Assembly: GCA_027605045.1 (NCBI GenBank)
Contig: JAQFWX010000138.1
Span: forward strand, 1 to 64,000
Direction: 5' to 3'
Length of the DNA: 64,000 bases
Source: Phallus indusiatus
Lineage: Eukaryota; Basidiomycota; Agaricomycetes; Phallales; Phallaceae
Position numbers and translations under genes: made by a program. The notes under the pieces were generated by a model that saw only the letters and a list, made by a program, of their open reading frames with translations, was not told the DNA's origin and ran no database searches. Below, piece after piece: positions 25,274-38,772 of the stretch. How positions within the stretch are numbered: the first letter of the stretch is position 1; each line of letters opens with the position of its first letter.

Positions 25274-25421
25274 AAAAAAAAATTCATCGAATTCCCCTTT
25301 CCCTCCATTCTTCATTCTGCATTTACCATCTTCATTTTTATGCTACATATGTAATGCTGGGTCTAATCTCGTGTTCTTCTCTATTGGTCTTATAGATGCT
25401 GTAGACGCATTATCGACAAAC

Positions 25422-25493
25422 AAAAACACAAATGATGCGGACGCCTCAATGCGCAAAAAAAACACAAATGATGCGGACGCCTCAATGCGCAAA
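25422..25493 (+). repeat. Perfect 36-bp tandem duplication
   Basis: Two identical adjacent 36-base units (25422-25457 and 25458-25493), each containing acacaaatgatgcggacgcc. They lie in the convergent 3' region between the DEAH helicase and ISY1, 150 bp after the helicase stop. The 358-bp spacer (25274-25631) holds no other feature. Confidence 0.95.
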
Positions 25494-25631
25494 TACATTT
25501 TCGTGAGCCAGCTGTTAATGGAGGCATCCATTGCATCCATTATGATAAACTTCGGCAGCAGATGTATTATAATAAACTCTTATACAGTTTACCACCCATA
25601 AAATACACACAGAACAATTATATCTACAAAT

Positions 25632-26872
25632 CTACTCTGGACCGAAATATTCAGACAACAAAGCCTTTTTCCTGAGCCCCAGTAACGCATTCTCCATTTC
25701 TTGTCGTGTGGGCAATTTTGGCGGCTTGAGATCTTCAACAGACAAAAACGGGATGAGTGAAACAGCCGCTCTTATGCCGTCTTCAGGTAATAGTGAAGTA
25801 TTTGCTGCTGCATCATCAGATGTCGTGACTGAATCTGATCCAGTAGTTCGAGCCCGTTTAACGTCTTCTTGTCCGCCGCTCGATTTCTCGTTGTCGACAG
25901 TCCCGCCACCATCAGTACTAGAATCAGGTTCTTTTCGTTTGCCATTGCCAGACTGCGGGCCGTTACCATTTGGTTGCGGTAATGGCTTATAATACTTGGG
26001 CATTTCTGGCACCGGTTTGTCGCATTCATCGAGTGCTTTATACAACAACCTGTGCATATCTTCCCATTCTAGATAAGGAAGAGATAATTTGCGAGTTTTC
26101 AAAAGAATCTAAACGTGAGGTAAAAACATACCAGCTTCCGCATTAGCATACTCTTCTTCCAACAGATTGGGGTTCTGCGTCTCGTCCAGATCACCGAAAT
26201 AAAATGGTCCCTGTCCCATGAATTTTTTATAATGCGTAAGGGCGAGGCTTTCTTCCTCCGCTTCCTTTTTCTTGCTTTCGAAGAGTTCACGAACTCCAGG
26301 AAGGTCTTTGGCACGTCCAAAATATCTTAAGGAAACAAAATTTGTTGGTTAATCATCTGGGAAAGAATGAAAAACGCTGAAACGCATACTTGTATCCTTT
26401 TGTGCCCGGAACCTCGCGGCCATCGTCGTCAAGCATTGCAACATTTCGACGATAATTAGCTCCGCCCAGAGCAACAATCTGGTTTTCCCAGTGTCTTTTC
26501 TCTCGCATTAACTTGTTAATTTCATCGTTCAAGTCTCGAACTTCGTAATCCGTTAAACCAGCTAAAATATCGAGTTGATCAAAGTATTCTCAAAACATAA
26601 CACGATAAGTCTACTTTACCATCTTGAATCTTAGACACCTTTCTGCTGATTTCTCTGAGCAGCTCTCCTCTCCATCTCTCGCATTCCCTTAGGCTTTTAC
26701 ACGAGCTCGCCATCTTGGGCCTTTTGTCCCCTCGAGTTCCGAGACCCAGTTCAGCCGCCTGGGCTTCTCGGAATCGATAAAGCATTGACTGAGCCTTCTC
26801 CTCATTACGAGCCTAAAATAATGTAAATAAACAAATTTCGTTGAGGAATTCACGAAGGGACGGACGTACCAT
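25632..26872 (-). CDS. ISY1: Pre-mRNA splicing factor ISY1
   Basis: A component of the Prp19/NTC complex, active in the catalytic spliceosome. The protein reads MARNEEKAQSMLYRFREAQ, then SLRECERWRGELLREISRKV, then LTDYEVRDLNDEINKLMREK and KRHWENQIVALGG. It continues with REVPGTKGYKYFGRAKDLPG, all diagnostic of ISY1. A middle acidic/Ser-rich linker follows (NEKSSGGQEDVKRARTT). The conserved C-terminal helix is LPTRQEMENALLGLRKKALL. The start codon sits alone in a 3-nt exon (26870-26872): ATG is followed directly by gtacgt, and the next exon begins GCTCGTAATGAGG after ttttag. Four further introns. The gene is divergent from the DUF4203-like gene with a 271-bp shared promoter region (26873-27143). 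Confidence 0.93.
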
Positions 26873-27143
26873 GGTGGTTCAGTAGTTGTGGTTTTGGTGC
26901 AAGCTCGGCAGAAGCTTCCGAAATTAGGCCTGTGACAAAAGCAAAGTGTGTGACATGACGCAGAGGGCCGGCTTGCAGTCCACGATCATCTTATCGTCGT
27001 TGATTCAAGCTCAACGGCTGAGAGCTGTTAGGATTGGGGTCGTTGTTTGATAATTCACTCATTCTTTCATTTGTTATTTATTCACTGTAATTTTACTTTC
27101 GATTGTACGACATCCACAACCCTTCTTTCGAGCTCTCTTCATA

Positions 27144-28877
27144 ATGGCTACCCCCAAACCCTCCGATATCACTTGTAAGATTACTTCTACTTATGAACAC
27201 TCAGTACTTGCACTCATTGCAACAACGTAGTACCTTCGCTTATATCTGGTCATGCGGATTTGATTTATGCCGTGCCTTTACTTCTCGTCTCGCTTGTATT
27301 AACATTCGCCGGTGCATTTCTGACTCTCGATCGTACTCGAAGCTTTGCGTCGAAACAAACCGATGAAGAAGCCGTTGTAGGGGCTTATCCATCTCCGACC
27401 AAATCCAAGCTTTTTTCCTGGTGGGTATTTGGAGGAGGTGTTGGTGGATTATGTGGTGCTTGGGCATTCGCCGGTACGACCTTCGTACATGCGCTATTTT
27501 GAAATTGATTTTGATAATACCGGATATAGCGCAATCTGTTACTTTGCTCACTCTCTTTTTGGCAAATAAAACAAATTCTGCGCCTCTCTCGACAGCTGAA
27601 TTTCTGGTTGTATACCTCATGTCCTCAATTCTTTGCACGGTCGTAGCTGGCCGCTTCAAGTTCGTGGCACTAGCACTCATTGGATTAACTGGTGGCTTCG
27701 CATTTGCCATGATACTCTCCGTCGTACTCCATCCTTCTCTTGTCACCCGACAAGTATTTGCTGCATTATTCACTCCTCTTACCGCCATCATGTCGTCTCT
27801 TCCTATAATTCGTACCCAACACGGTGCTCTTCGCTTCGCCTCTGCATCATGTGGAAGTTTTGGCGTAGTAATATCCATCACACTCTTGGCACGTAAATCT
27901 TCATGGCAAGATATTTGGGAGCGATTATGGTTACCCTCTAGCTTGAATGGTGATTGGGGAACGGGTGTTGAACACGGATTTAGTGCCTTAGCTTGTCTGT
28001 TATTGACTCTAGGCGTTGTCTCTGATTGGTTTTTACATAAAACATTCGGAGAAAATCCCGATGAGGTAATTACACTCTCTATAAAGTTATGCTCATCCCT
28101 GATCCTCCAGCATAGAAGTGGAACACGTACCTCTCCAAGTATGCAAAGAGTGTTTCTAATGCTAGTGACCGTGCAGGCTTTTTTGAGCATAGCAAGGGTT
28201 GGTGGGAATGGTTCTTCCAGCGTAACAGTGTTTCGGGAATCCTATCACAGTCTCCTAAAACACCAGATCCTTTTACCCCGCTTCCCAAAAAGCATAAGAA
28301 GAAAGACCGCTCGAAACGTTTCAAAGTCCAGTTTCGTCCACTCGGCGACTACTCCGATTCAGATTCAGGGTCTGAATTAGACGACAGTCCTGCTCCCAAG
28401 ACGCCACCCGAAATGCTTTCGCTGCCATCTCGACCGTGGCTGCACAGTCCTACTCCACTGTCTTTGTCAGGTCCCACATTATACGGTAGTGATGATGAGT
28501 TGGACAGACTGCACTCGTCGAAGAATTACGATATCAATATTGATTATGATTCGGACTCGCAGGATATAACGGATACTCGCCATCGCCCGCTACCCTCTCA
28601 CCGTGACGGACCGGGATGGAAACCAGCTTTTCTCAAAAACCAACAACCGACAGCACCTGCATCTGCACCCATTTACGGGGCAGTTCCAATGACACCCAGC
28701 CTTCTACGTGCAATTGATAGGATTAGAGTTGCTCAATCGGAGGTCTACCCTTCTACGATGCCTTCCTCATCGTCGCCGACTTTATCAACATCGCCACCTC
28801 GTGAAGTGCCACGAGAACACGACAATAAATGGCAAACTTTTTGGAACAAAGTTCACCATCAGTCCTCTCACGCGTGA
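27144..28877 (+). CDS. Multi-pass membrane protein, DUF4203 (TM7SF3/TMEM198)-like
   Basis: Exons begin 27144 (MATPKPSDIT), 27231, about 27530 and about 28115. Splicing gives a signal-less N-terminus, then about seven hydrophobic segments: YAVPLLLVSLVLTFAGAFL, WVFGGGVGGLCGAWAFAG, FLVVYLMSSILCTVVAG, FKFVALALIGLTGGFAFAMI, and further ones to LACLLLTLGVVSDWFL. After the membrane part comes NPDEKWNTYLSKYAKSVSNASD, a motif I associate with fungal DUF4203-type proteins. A ~230-residue cytosolic tail rich in Ser, Pro and Asp follows, ending NKWQTFWNKVHHQSSHA. Family members have no firm biochemical function that I know; a role in an internal or plasma membrane is inferred. The last intron (after NPDE) is the least certain; the acceptor catag|aag keeps the conserved motif. 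Confidence 0.75.
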
Positions 28878-29114
28878 TTTTATTTCCTCATTTATCATCT
28901 ATTTTTGTCCTTCACGACTTTACGACAAGTAACGATACTCACCACGATTTCCCAAGTTTACGACTTCCGCTCTGTATTGAGAAAGAAATTATCTGTATTG
29001 TTATTACGAGAAATATATTTCTCATTATAATATTGGTACATTATTAGGATTATGAAAAGAGCATGGTTTAATCGACGACGACCATTAGTAATGTTACTTA
29101 AGGTACTACTAGAT

Positions 29115-32100
29115 TTACATTTCCATCATGTCATTATCTTCTGGCTCTGCTGTGACAGGATCTTCGTTCCATAATTCTAAAAACTGAGAACATATTCAGA
29201 TGAAATTTAGTCAATATCTGATTAAGACGAACTCTAGCTGTTTGAATGTTTGCATCATCTTGGGTTCTTAGGGGCAATACGGCATAAGGCATGTTATCCC
29301 AAAGCAAAGGGATTTCTTTCCGTTTGACAACAGGTTTGTCGCCAATGGCGCTTTTCTTTCCAGGAGCCCATTTAGAGCATTTACTGTTGATTAGAATAAG
29401 CATTTGTTCAGTGATAAAAATCCCAATCCCACTCACTCTTCAGTCAAACCGTACAGGGTTTTGAGGTGTGATTTCAATATCAAAAGCAGCCCGATTGCAA
29501 TAGAACATCGAGCTAAAGCAATGGGATCGGTAGGCACCTTTCTGGTTTTAACAATAACGTCTTTGCAAAACAACCTTAGAAAATAGAACAATGTGAGACC
29601 AACGAAAACCTTACTTTCGCCCACAGTATTTGAATCCAATATTCGATCATTGTTTTCGTGTGCATTTCCCATCTATATAAGACGAATCAACAGGAAATTC
29701 TCAGAAAGATGAAAAGTACTCACCAGATGAGACTCTGAAACATACCCTCCATCGTTTAACGTCGTAGGCGCGATGGTTTCCACCAACGCCATCCCCACCA
29801 CCGATAACACGGAAGTGAGGTGTCGGATCACTGTGAAAACCTCTTCCTGCGTTTTATAGTCAAACGCCGAGATGTTCTCTGCTATGTAACGAATGAAATC
29901 AACATCGTCCTGTAAAAGAGATTTGTCCAAATGAAAGTTATAGAAATTATTTGACATACTTGCGTTGCCGTGAGTTCTGCTGGATCAAGATCGAACGCTC
30001 TCATCAATGTCTTCAGGAAATCTTGACGTGTTACACGCTTCTCGCGTACAAGTGTGTACCATCTATGTAGCAGCGCTGTTGGGTTTGGGCTCAAACGATA
30101 GCCTGATAGATATGATCAATCACTTTCATCTAACACAATGAAATATACCAACCTTTGACATTTCCCGGAGTGATCTTCCTTTGATAATTGAAGGAAGCTC
30201 GTGCGCATTCGAGATGTCGGCTGTTCATTAAAGAATGATGCTTGTTGTAGAGAATGCCATGCAGACCACTACTTCTATTGCTTAAATAGGGATTGGGACT
30301 TGTTTCCAGAGCTACAATGACAGGAAGACACTATCTCACAGATAAACAACGTGTTAACGAACTGGGCAAGCGGTATGACAAACCTGTAAAGGATGTGCGA
30401 GGCCCTGCTTGACCGTGAAGCCTAGAATGTCAACCGCGGCAGACTGCATTTGAACATTTTTCGCAGTGGCTGCTTCCAAGATTTGAGGGAGATAACGTTG
30501 AACAATAGCGGAGCTGACCCTAATTGCATTTAAGCATCCAATTCGTGGCGATGAAAACTAAAACCAACCCTGAGTCTGCAAAGCCCACGGTGTTACCCAC
30601 AAGCTCTTCTAAATTGACTTTGGTTTGCGTGGTCTTTATTTTGTCGACGGCTGCGAGCGTATTAGCAACATAACATGTGCAATATTGATCCAATAGCACC
30701 TTTTTCGTGGGCCGATTGCTTCATTGCTTCAGTGATTAAGAAATCCTGCATGATTTTCAATAGTCGCCCTCGAGCCTCCTCTTCGGGAGAGGCAAAGATA
30801 GCATCCATAATAGTCGCCGAAGTATTGAGAGTCATGAGTGTGGGATACGCTCGGAACAGGAAGCCTAGAATTTTTCACCAATGAGTTTGCACAAACGATA
30901 TACACAGACAAAAATAATACCAAGACAGTCTAGGAGACGGGCTCGCACTGTAGGATCAGTGAACTTCTCATGCATGCGAAGCATGATGTTATATATATGT
31001 TCATTAATAGAATCCTAAGTTTCCCTATATGTAATAATCGACCAGTGAATGAACGAAAGACATACCTTTGAAATGGGTGCGAGATCTGTCACAGGTACTA
31101 GGTGCAAGTTTAATAAATGCTACAAAAAGGCCTACAATTACATACCTGTTCCATCAGCTCTTAACTTATCAAAATCACAATGCTCGCAAAGAAGAGCGGC
31201 TATAAAAACCTGCAAATTCATTTTTTTCTTGGTGGCAGCATCCATTGGCTGATCGGTAGGACGAGCAAGGTGCTCTCTCATACGAGCTAGTTTGTTCGGT
31301 TAGGTCAAGAAAATCAAATCAAATGACCGGGCTCAGACCATTGCAAGATTTGAGTAGGGCTATCAGAAGGTGAAAATCATGCGTAAGATGCTGGACCACA
31401 CTACATATGCAAGCAACGCTTTCTTGTAGAGTCTAATAGCAATGAGACATAACATAATCTTCGTGTAAACGAGAAAACAACATACTGCTACCCAATTTGG
31501 ACCACTAGGTTTCACTAGCATCTGTTGCAGAATAGTTTGCAACTCATGAGCGAACTTGGTGGCGGTTTTCGGCATCCCAGGTGTACAGGTCCTAAAAATC
31601 TTCAACAAATAATCTGAGGTCAGTTGCTCCTCTGCCTATTCAGACATTAATATCATTATATTAACTGAAGGAAATGTGGGCGGACCGTAGTTGCGTTTTT
31701 CAAATACGGCAATAGGGTCGTTGCCTGAGGCGTTGAAATAATTGCTGGATGAGCTGATACAAATAGATAGATCGTCTTTATGCAGTTGACAACGGTAAAA
31801 CCGGGCAATTCTTGATCATCCACGAGGCAATCAATTAGCTCATTTCCGATCTCCATATAGCGATCATGCAATAACTGTGCGTCCTTTCCTTCCTTTTCTG
31901 CAATAACCTGTTATATGATTAGCGTGATATTCACTTGGCTATAGCAGAATACTGACTTTATGCAACAGATCTTCCAGAGGAGATTGACGATCTCGAAATT
32001 GCGAAGAAACCCCCATTATAACAGCAACTTTGGCAAGAAGTTGAGGTTTACCACCAACGGGACTGGTATCAGATCCAGCCAACTTCTGGGGCGTCGATTC

Positions 32101-35100
32101 TCGGCCTTCGGTTGCACCAAACCATACATCTTCGATAGTTTTCATAGCCAGGTCCTATACACAGGTTATTCGATAAATGTTGGAAGTGGGATTATAACGC
32201 ACCCTAACGGACTCATCCTCATCGTTCATGCGAAGAACTAGTTTGGTACATACATCGACACGTCGTTCCTGTTGAGAGGAAACCTGATAGAAGGTTCTCA
32301 ACAGTTTGATAACACGTTTGCGAACTGCTAAACCGGTATCCTAATGAAAATGTTGAGATTAAATCAGAGAGAAAAGCGATCGATCTTCATACCGCAATAC
32401 GGTCGGCGATCTGCTCATAGTATTCCCCAGCAACTTCGGGTATTGATGCGACGTATTTTCCAATGAGTTCTACGGCAGCATCTCGCACCTGGGGAGAGCT
32501 GTCCAACAGATGCGCCTCAATTGCCTTGCGTACATTCGCCTACTTCTCAGTCAGTAAAAAGTGCAACAGCAGCTATTGAAAATATTTTACATGTCCTAGT
32601 ATACCAGGGTCCGCTGTGACGATTTGTCCTAAAGCTCGCAGCGCTTTGGTCCTCATAAACACTGCGGTTGCATCCAAAGAGACAAGGATGACGTTGAGCA
32701 TCGCATCAAAGGCATTACTCAGACTTTGTGTTGAACCAAGCTCCTCGGATAAGCGATCGATGCGCGCGACATCCTCTTGAGACCTGAACACATTGTGAAA
32801 AGGATCGACATCTACGAAGCACATAACTTACCCAATATCGAAGACATCGTGAGCTGCCTCTTTCCATACATCTCTGAGGGCATTTTTCATAGCTTCGGCC
32901 ATTTTTGAATACTCATGCTTATCACTACGGTTGCGATCATCTCCTTCCGCTGCTCGTTTCATCACAGAATTGCAATGTAATAAAGCATTGGCCAAATCAT
33001 GGCCCCAAGTTACAGCGAGAAGTTCACGAGCGCTCTACAAAAATTTGAATAAATCTTTGGATGTATGTTCTTAGCCTTACATCACAAGCTTGATCTTCAG
33101 ATGCACGTTTGGAGAGATGGTTTGAGATGTCTTGATGAGTGACTATCAGCTTTTTGAGCTGAGACAAATCATTTTTGGCTATAATCTGCAAGGATCTCAG
33201 AAAGCGCGGAATAATGTAAACATTTCAATGGACAAACGCTTTCCAGCCCTTTCAATCCGTCTCGTCGTTCACTTCCTTCTGTCCTTCGGAACTTGTTGCT
33301 ACTTGTAATTATTCTAGAAGCAATAATCCCAAGATGATCCAAAGCAAGCGTCTTCGCCGCATTATTGTCAGCACTATTCGCAGCTTTGTCTGATAATGAG
33401 GAAATCTAACGAGAGATAAGCTGTGATAGATTGAATGGATAAAACACGGTTCCCTACCATGTATCCACATATAATTCTGAGAAGAAGGGCAGCACCAGGC
33501 CATTCCGGCCAGTATAGGACAGTTAGCAAGTCAGATATGAGATTATCAAAGATAGCACGATATTCTGCTTCGTTGGAACTTTTCGTCACTTTCCCTTTTC
33601 CAGACCTAGTTAGGAGATATTTAGTGAAATGTAGTACCCAAAGAGCCATGTAAAGCTAACCTCTGCGTCAGAAAAAGGACAATAGTCTTTGCGGCCTTAG
33701 AAGCCGAGTCCAGCCCAGTGGTATACAGCTGAATTTCCTGATTACTTGAGGTGAGAATAAATACCCAAATGCTTGAGCTGATCTCACCTCGTGGTCTCTC
33801 TCGTTCAAGAAAGGTTCATTAAAATTATGTTGACTCGCATTTTGGCTTTCAGGTTTCATAACAAATGACTGCTGGCGACTGAGAGATACACGTTTAGCCT
33901 TTAACCGAACATCATGCACAGACGTCTGAACTAGCTGCAGCAGAAGTGCGGATACGGTATGGATAAAGCGGCCATCGCGTAGCCTGCAAAGTAGAAGGAA
34001 ACTCTGAATCAAAATAATAGACTCCTCTTGAAATATATGTACCTAAATTGACCGCTCTTCTGTTTCAAATCTGGCAGCTTGATAAGGGAGGTGAGAATTT
34101 CCTCTATAATCCAAGAACGCTGATCTTCATGATTGGCGAAAATCTAGAAAAGTCAGACAATTAACGCAAAATCGCAAATGCAATACCGTACGCTTACATT
34201 TCGGATCAAACTTAATGCTTCTAATCTAAGGGCTCTCATTGCACCTCTTCCACCCAGCGTATTCAATACCACACTACTCCCAGTATCTCCTTTCTTGCTT
34301 CGACTTTCGACACCCGGATCTACGACAAAAAAGGGACCAATAGCAATATACACAGCTTGAATGACAATCGAGTCCGACATAGCGACTTCGGACCCAATCA
34401 AAGCATTGATCCTTGGAAAGACAGCCGTGATGGCTTGAAACGTGTTTCTGATCGAATCTCTATAGAATTGGCAAGAGGGATTGTTCGACTTTGCAACATG
34501 CAGGAGAAGGGGCGAGTAGCTCATATGAATATCTCCAACTATCCCGGAAGAGACTTCTACGAATGGATATATCACTTTTACTAGTTGATTCTTCACGGCA
34601 GATAGGCACGAGGTAATCAGTTCCTCAGAATAGAGCTGCAGGGAATTTAGTTGGGTACGACACAAGGTCAGCTTTTCATACCTGTTTGGGGAGCTTATCA
34701 GCCGCTAGAAAAGCAATGCAGCAGTCAGCGGCGAGCACACTCTCCAATGCTATTTCAAGAAGCTTCTCCATCTTTTGAAGGTTATCTTCTGTCAAAACAT
34801 CTTCATGCCCTTCGTCCTCTGCGTTCTCCATTTCACCATAAATTGGCTCTGATCCTTCCTTATCTTTGCCTTTGGCTGATTTACCTTTGGCGTTTTTGGG
34901 GGTTTTCGGTTTCTTGTCACCGTTAATCAGCGGAACGTGTCCGAAAGGATCCACAGCTTCTCCTGCCTTTACGCTTCGTTCCAGGATCTTCAAGATTCTG
35001 TTAAGAGTCCCTGTCTCCACCTCAGCTAAACCACCGGCTATCTTCCGAGGCGCATCTCGAGACAAGCGTACACGCTTACGAGGTCTCGCCACCTGAGAAA

Positions 35101-36639
35101 CCAATTTGATCAACTTTCGTATAATTGAAACGGCAAGATAAGGATGTGCGGCCTCTGCAGTATGGATAGAGAACCACTCGTGAGGAATGGAAGAAACGCT
35201 CGTAGAAATGTCCGCTGGAAGCGAATCTTCATTTTCAAAAATATCATCAATAAACGCAGTTAACTTTTCCAGGGGAACTAATGCAGTCAAAGGTGGGCCA
35301 AAATCACTTGACTTTAAGAAAGGAGTGAATACCTCGATCATCCCTATCGCCGGTTCGCTTCCCACTGCTCTTGCTTACACTCCTTTTAACTGAATCTTCT
35401 TCGTCCCACTCGCTATCAGGCGGACTAAAACCCCCAAGATCTTTAGTTGAAGGAGCTGATTTGGAGCGACCTGAAGTACTTGGAGTGGAGAATCCTTTCG
35501 GCGGTGGAGGGACTTCAACACCCCAAAAAAGTTTCTTAGGCCTAATTGTGCCCCCAGGTGTAATTTGATCGGAAGATGAGGATGTTTGAGAAGATTGTCG
35601 CGAGATGGTGATGGACAGACTGCTAGAACCACTACGCTTGAGAGTGGGAGATACCAGAGGGACCGGTTTTCTTTTGCGAGGGGTGATGGAGTCGGACTCG
35701 CTGGGGAGAAAAGCAAGAGGATCTGGACTTGACGTTATGGGGGTGTTTGGTAGCTTCTTAGGTAAAGTAGACGGCACAATCGTTTCCACAAAGGGACGTT
35801 GAATAGCTAATGGGTCCGGACTCGATAACGTAGAATCCGGGCCTGAAGGTTTGATAGGCGTTTTGAATTCGGGTACTGGTTGTGGAGGTGGCGTTGAGGA
35901 TCTGACTTTGGCATGTGAGATAAGAGGTGGAGGTTGGTGTATAGGGGCAATGGGTTTGTTATGCTGGTACGTAGAAGATGAGGTGGAATGAGGTTTATGT
36001 GGATCACCAAGAGCCATGGCAATCGACGAAGACGACTGATTAATTGGAAGCCGTATATGGGAGCTCGAAGCTGAGTTTGACGAATAGGATGACATGTTCC
36101 AGGGATTTGAGGAAGGAGGGGGAAATGGTCTGCTCAGTGAGCGTTGTAAGCGCATACATACGTTTTGTGAAAGAAAACGCAATCACACTCGCCTGCTAGT
36201 TGGGAGAATGTCCATATGCGCGTTTTGCATTGGGTCCCAAGATTGACCTGTTATGCCAGAGTAGGTCATTGTCTTGGGAGTGTCGTCGGGGTATTCTGAA
36301 TAAGGAGGTGGGTTCACAAGAGGCTGCGATTGGTAATGTTGGTCTTGAAGATAAGATGACACAGGTGCGGTCATCGTCACTGTTTCTATGCGCCTTGTTA
36401 CTAGATGTACATTCTATCAGCGATGAACAAAAAGAATGAAAGGGCAATCTACCATTCACCGAAGCCGTCGGGAACGAATATTCGGGGAAACCTGTTTGAA
36501 GATCGGGTAGTGGCGGATTAAACGACTGATTTTCAAGCGCATATGATCGATTTGCCTGATTAAAATACGCGTTTTGCTGAGATTCTTGTTGCTGTCGATG
36601 TTGTCTGTGATACCAAGCACGGTCCATCGCTGCGAGCAA
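29115..36639 (-). CDS. SCC2: Cohesin loader SCC2/Mis4/NIPBL
   Basis: A HEAT-repeat protein which, with Scc4, loads cohesin on chromosomes. The N-terminus ([18 protein letters not shown], or Met five codons later) leads into a ~330-residue Pro/Ser-rich disordered region (36180-35310). The ordered part includes [53 protein letters not shown] and [21 protein letters not shown]. It continues with [20 protein letters not shown], then [16 protein letters not shown], then the [19 protein letters not shown] block that is typical of Scc2. More than 20 introns. The C-terminus reads [22 protein letters not shown] with the stop at 29115-29117. The last intron probably uses donor gttcgt (near 29241) with branch site tgactaaat. 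A second cohesin gene, SMC1, lies 16 kb away. Confidence 0.92.
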
Positions 36640-37186
36640 CTTGCAATTTGGCTCTTTATAGAGCGCGGCGTGCGCATTGCGGAGTTTAAATTCTTCTGTC
36701 CGAAATCACGTTGTAGGGTGACGTCTGCCCGCTCTGTCAGTGTCCGACTCCGTTTTCGAGTATCTAATACATACTTTTCTTTCCCGTATACTACATTTTG
36801 GCTAACAGCCTTTTACTCTTTGTGATTTAGTCTGCGTATGCTTTTTGCGATGAATATTTTCCAATTTGGAATTGACAAGCTCATGAATTCAATTGTTGAG
36901 ACACAACGGCAATAACTCCTTTCTGGTAGGTCTCTCAGACTAGTCCTGACGTTTTATGTTTTGTCTAATGATTTCGTTTTCCGTATACTCATAGCTGGTT
37001 CGTCGTCAAACATCCTGTGGCCTGTCTCTAGTTTAGGGGGTGATCAAGTTTGCCACAAATGTCTGCAGCCTTAGGGGGCAGGCAGCTTCGCATTTTGGCT
37101 CCCGCCACTACCACTGGTCTACACCAAAAAAAGACGATAGTGCCATCCCGGCTGTATTTGGCGATCGCTGGTCACTCTGTGCTCAA
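36640..37186. other. Divergent promoter region SCC2 / F-box gene
   Basis: The 547-bp space lies between divergent starts. An in-frame ATG at 37040 would extend the + strand gene by 49 residues through this region (MIKFATNVCSL...); composition does not decide whether it is used. No other feature. Confidence 0.4.
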
Positions 37187-38772
37187 ATGAACACCCAAAA
37201 CCTGTTGCATGATCTAATCGACGGGGTCCGGTTACAAGAAGACTCAAACGAACCCTCGGGAGGTGGTACTCATAAACGGCTTGTAGGAAATACATCACTT
37301 CTTGACGGTACGTATGTTTATCTCGCTCGCTTAGCGTTTCACTTAGCATACCTATTCCAGTTCCTCCCATTCAGCGTCTTCCCACTGAATTGCTGATCTC
37401 AATATTTCTTGAGTGCCTACGTTGTACAGATTCCATAAACAAACATAAGACGACGCCAATTACATTGAAAAAAGTTTGCCGTTTATGGGAAAGTATCATC
37501 TGTGACTTACCAAATGCCTGGAAAAACCTGAAGTTGCATCAATATTCTTTCGCGGATCTAGAAGACGTCTTGGATAATCACTTTCGCTATCGGGGTCAGC
37601 ATCGACTAAAGGTGGACATTTCTATCTACAACAACATTGAGCACAACTATCCTACCAAGCAAATGAAATCTCTTGAGACTATTAGAGATAATTTCAAATA
37701 TTTTGAAGCAATCGCGGGACATATCAACCCGACAGTGCTTCACGAGCTCTTCGGCAGGGAATATGACTACGATATGGCAACTTTACGCACTCTGGATTTG
37801 GAAATCTCACCATGGAACTTCAACGTCAAGGCCCCGTTTCTCTGCTCGACTAGCTTTCGGTTAGACAATGTAGAAACTTTGAAGCTGTTTAACCTCGGAT
37901 ACTTGTTGTACAGTTCAAACCTCAAAAGCTCCCTTGATTGTCTACGCCTCCTTTCCTTAGATGGCGATCACTCGGATTACTTGCTGGATCATTCTATGGT
38001 ACTCACAATTCTCTCGGTGGCGTGCAATCTTCAAGAATTTTCCTGGACCCCTAGCCGAGATTTTGGTGAAAGTCTTCTTGAGGTACCAACCAAACTGCCC
38101 AAGCTAACAAAGCTTCAAATCAACCTGCAATCATTTTCTGCTGATATCATTCCTATAATGACTGCGTTAGAAATACCTCATCTAACTGAGTTTCATATCG
38201 AGGGCTACGACCATCCAATGACGGACGACTATATGTGTCAAACGCTGATATGTTTTGTCTCAGCTCGTGGAAGCTGCATCCAGAGTTTGACTATGAACAA
38301 TCTTCCCATAAACTCGGAGATATGGGAACGGCATGCACAGCATATGCCTAACTTGAAAAGCCTTCAGGTCGAAGGAGAACTCGGGAACAGATTTCTTCAG
38401 TGCTTAACCGACACCTCGACTTACATCAAACTCTCCAAGTTGGAATGTTTAACAATATCTAGACGCGTCTTTAGTAGCGAGGAAGTGGAGCTGCTCCTGA
38501 AGTTTGCGAAAAGTCGGAAGGACGTGAAGAGGAACTGTGCTCAATTGAAGACGATGCTTATTAATTGCGCATGGGATAGCTCAAGCTACGATGAATTCCA
38601 AAACCGAGCGAGCGAACATATAAATCTCGACTGGCAGGTGAATCTGTTTCATTCGGCACCGCAAACCAGGACAGCGTTAGGTAAGTTAACTTGAATGAAT
38701 TTCGAGGAAAGGAATTCAACTCTGTAACTTTTAGATATACAGTTTGATCACCTCAGCGCAGAAAACTTCTAG
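37187..38772 (+). CDS. F-box domain protein with leucine-rich tail
   Basis: Exons 37187-37307, 37361-38680 and 38735-38772 give 492 residues. The first intron joins LLD to VPPIQRLPTELLISIFLECL, restoring a complete F-box; the typical agaricomycete continuation TPITLKKVCRLWESIICDLPNAW follows. The rest has leucine-rich spacing (LKLFNLGYLLY, LTKLQINLQSF, LKSLQVEGELG) as in F-box/LRR-like fungal proteins. The last 38-nt exon (after gtaagt) gives DIQFDHLSAENF and a stop. Expected role: substrate adaptor of an SCF ubiquitin ligase; target unknown. The start 37187 (MNTQNLLHDLID) is my choice; the upstream in-frame ATG at 37040 is possible. Confidence 0.82.

Noticed and set aside
27240..28190. 316-codon antisense ORF opposite the DUF4203-like gene
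   Set aside because: It is the mirror of a coding frame. The plus strand has membrane helices, spliced exons and family motifs; the antisense translation has none.
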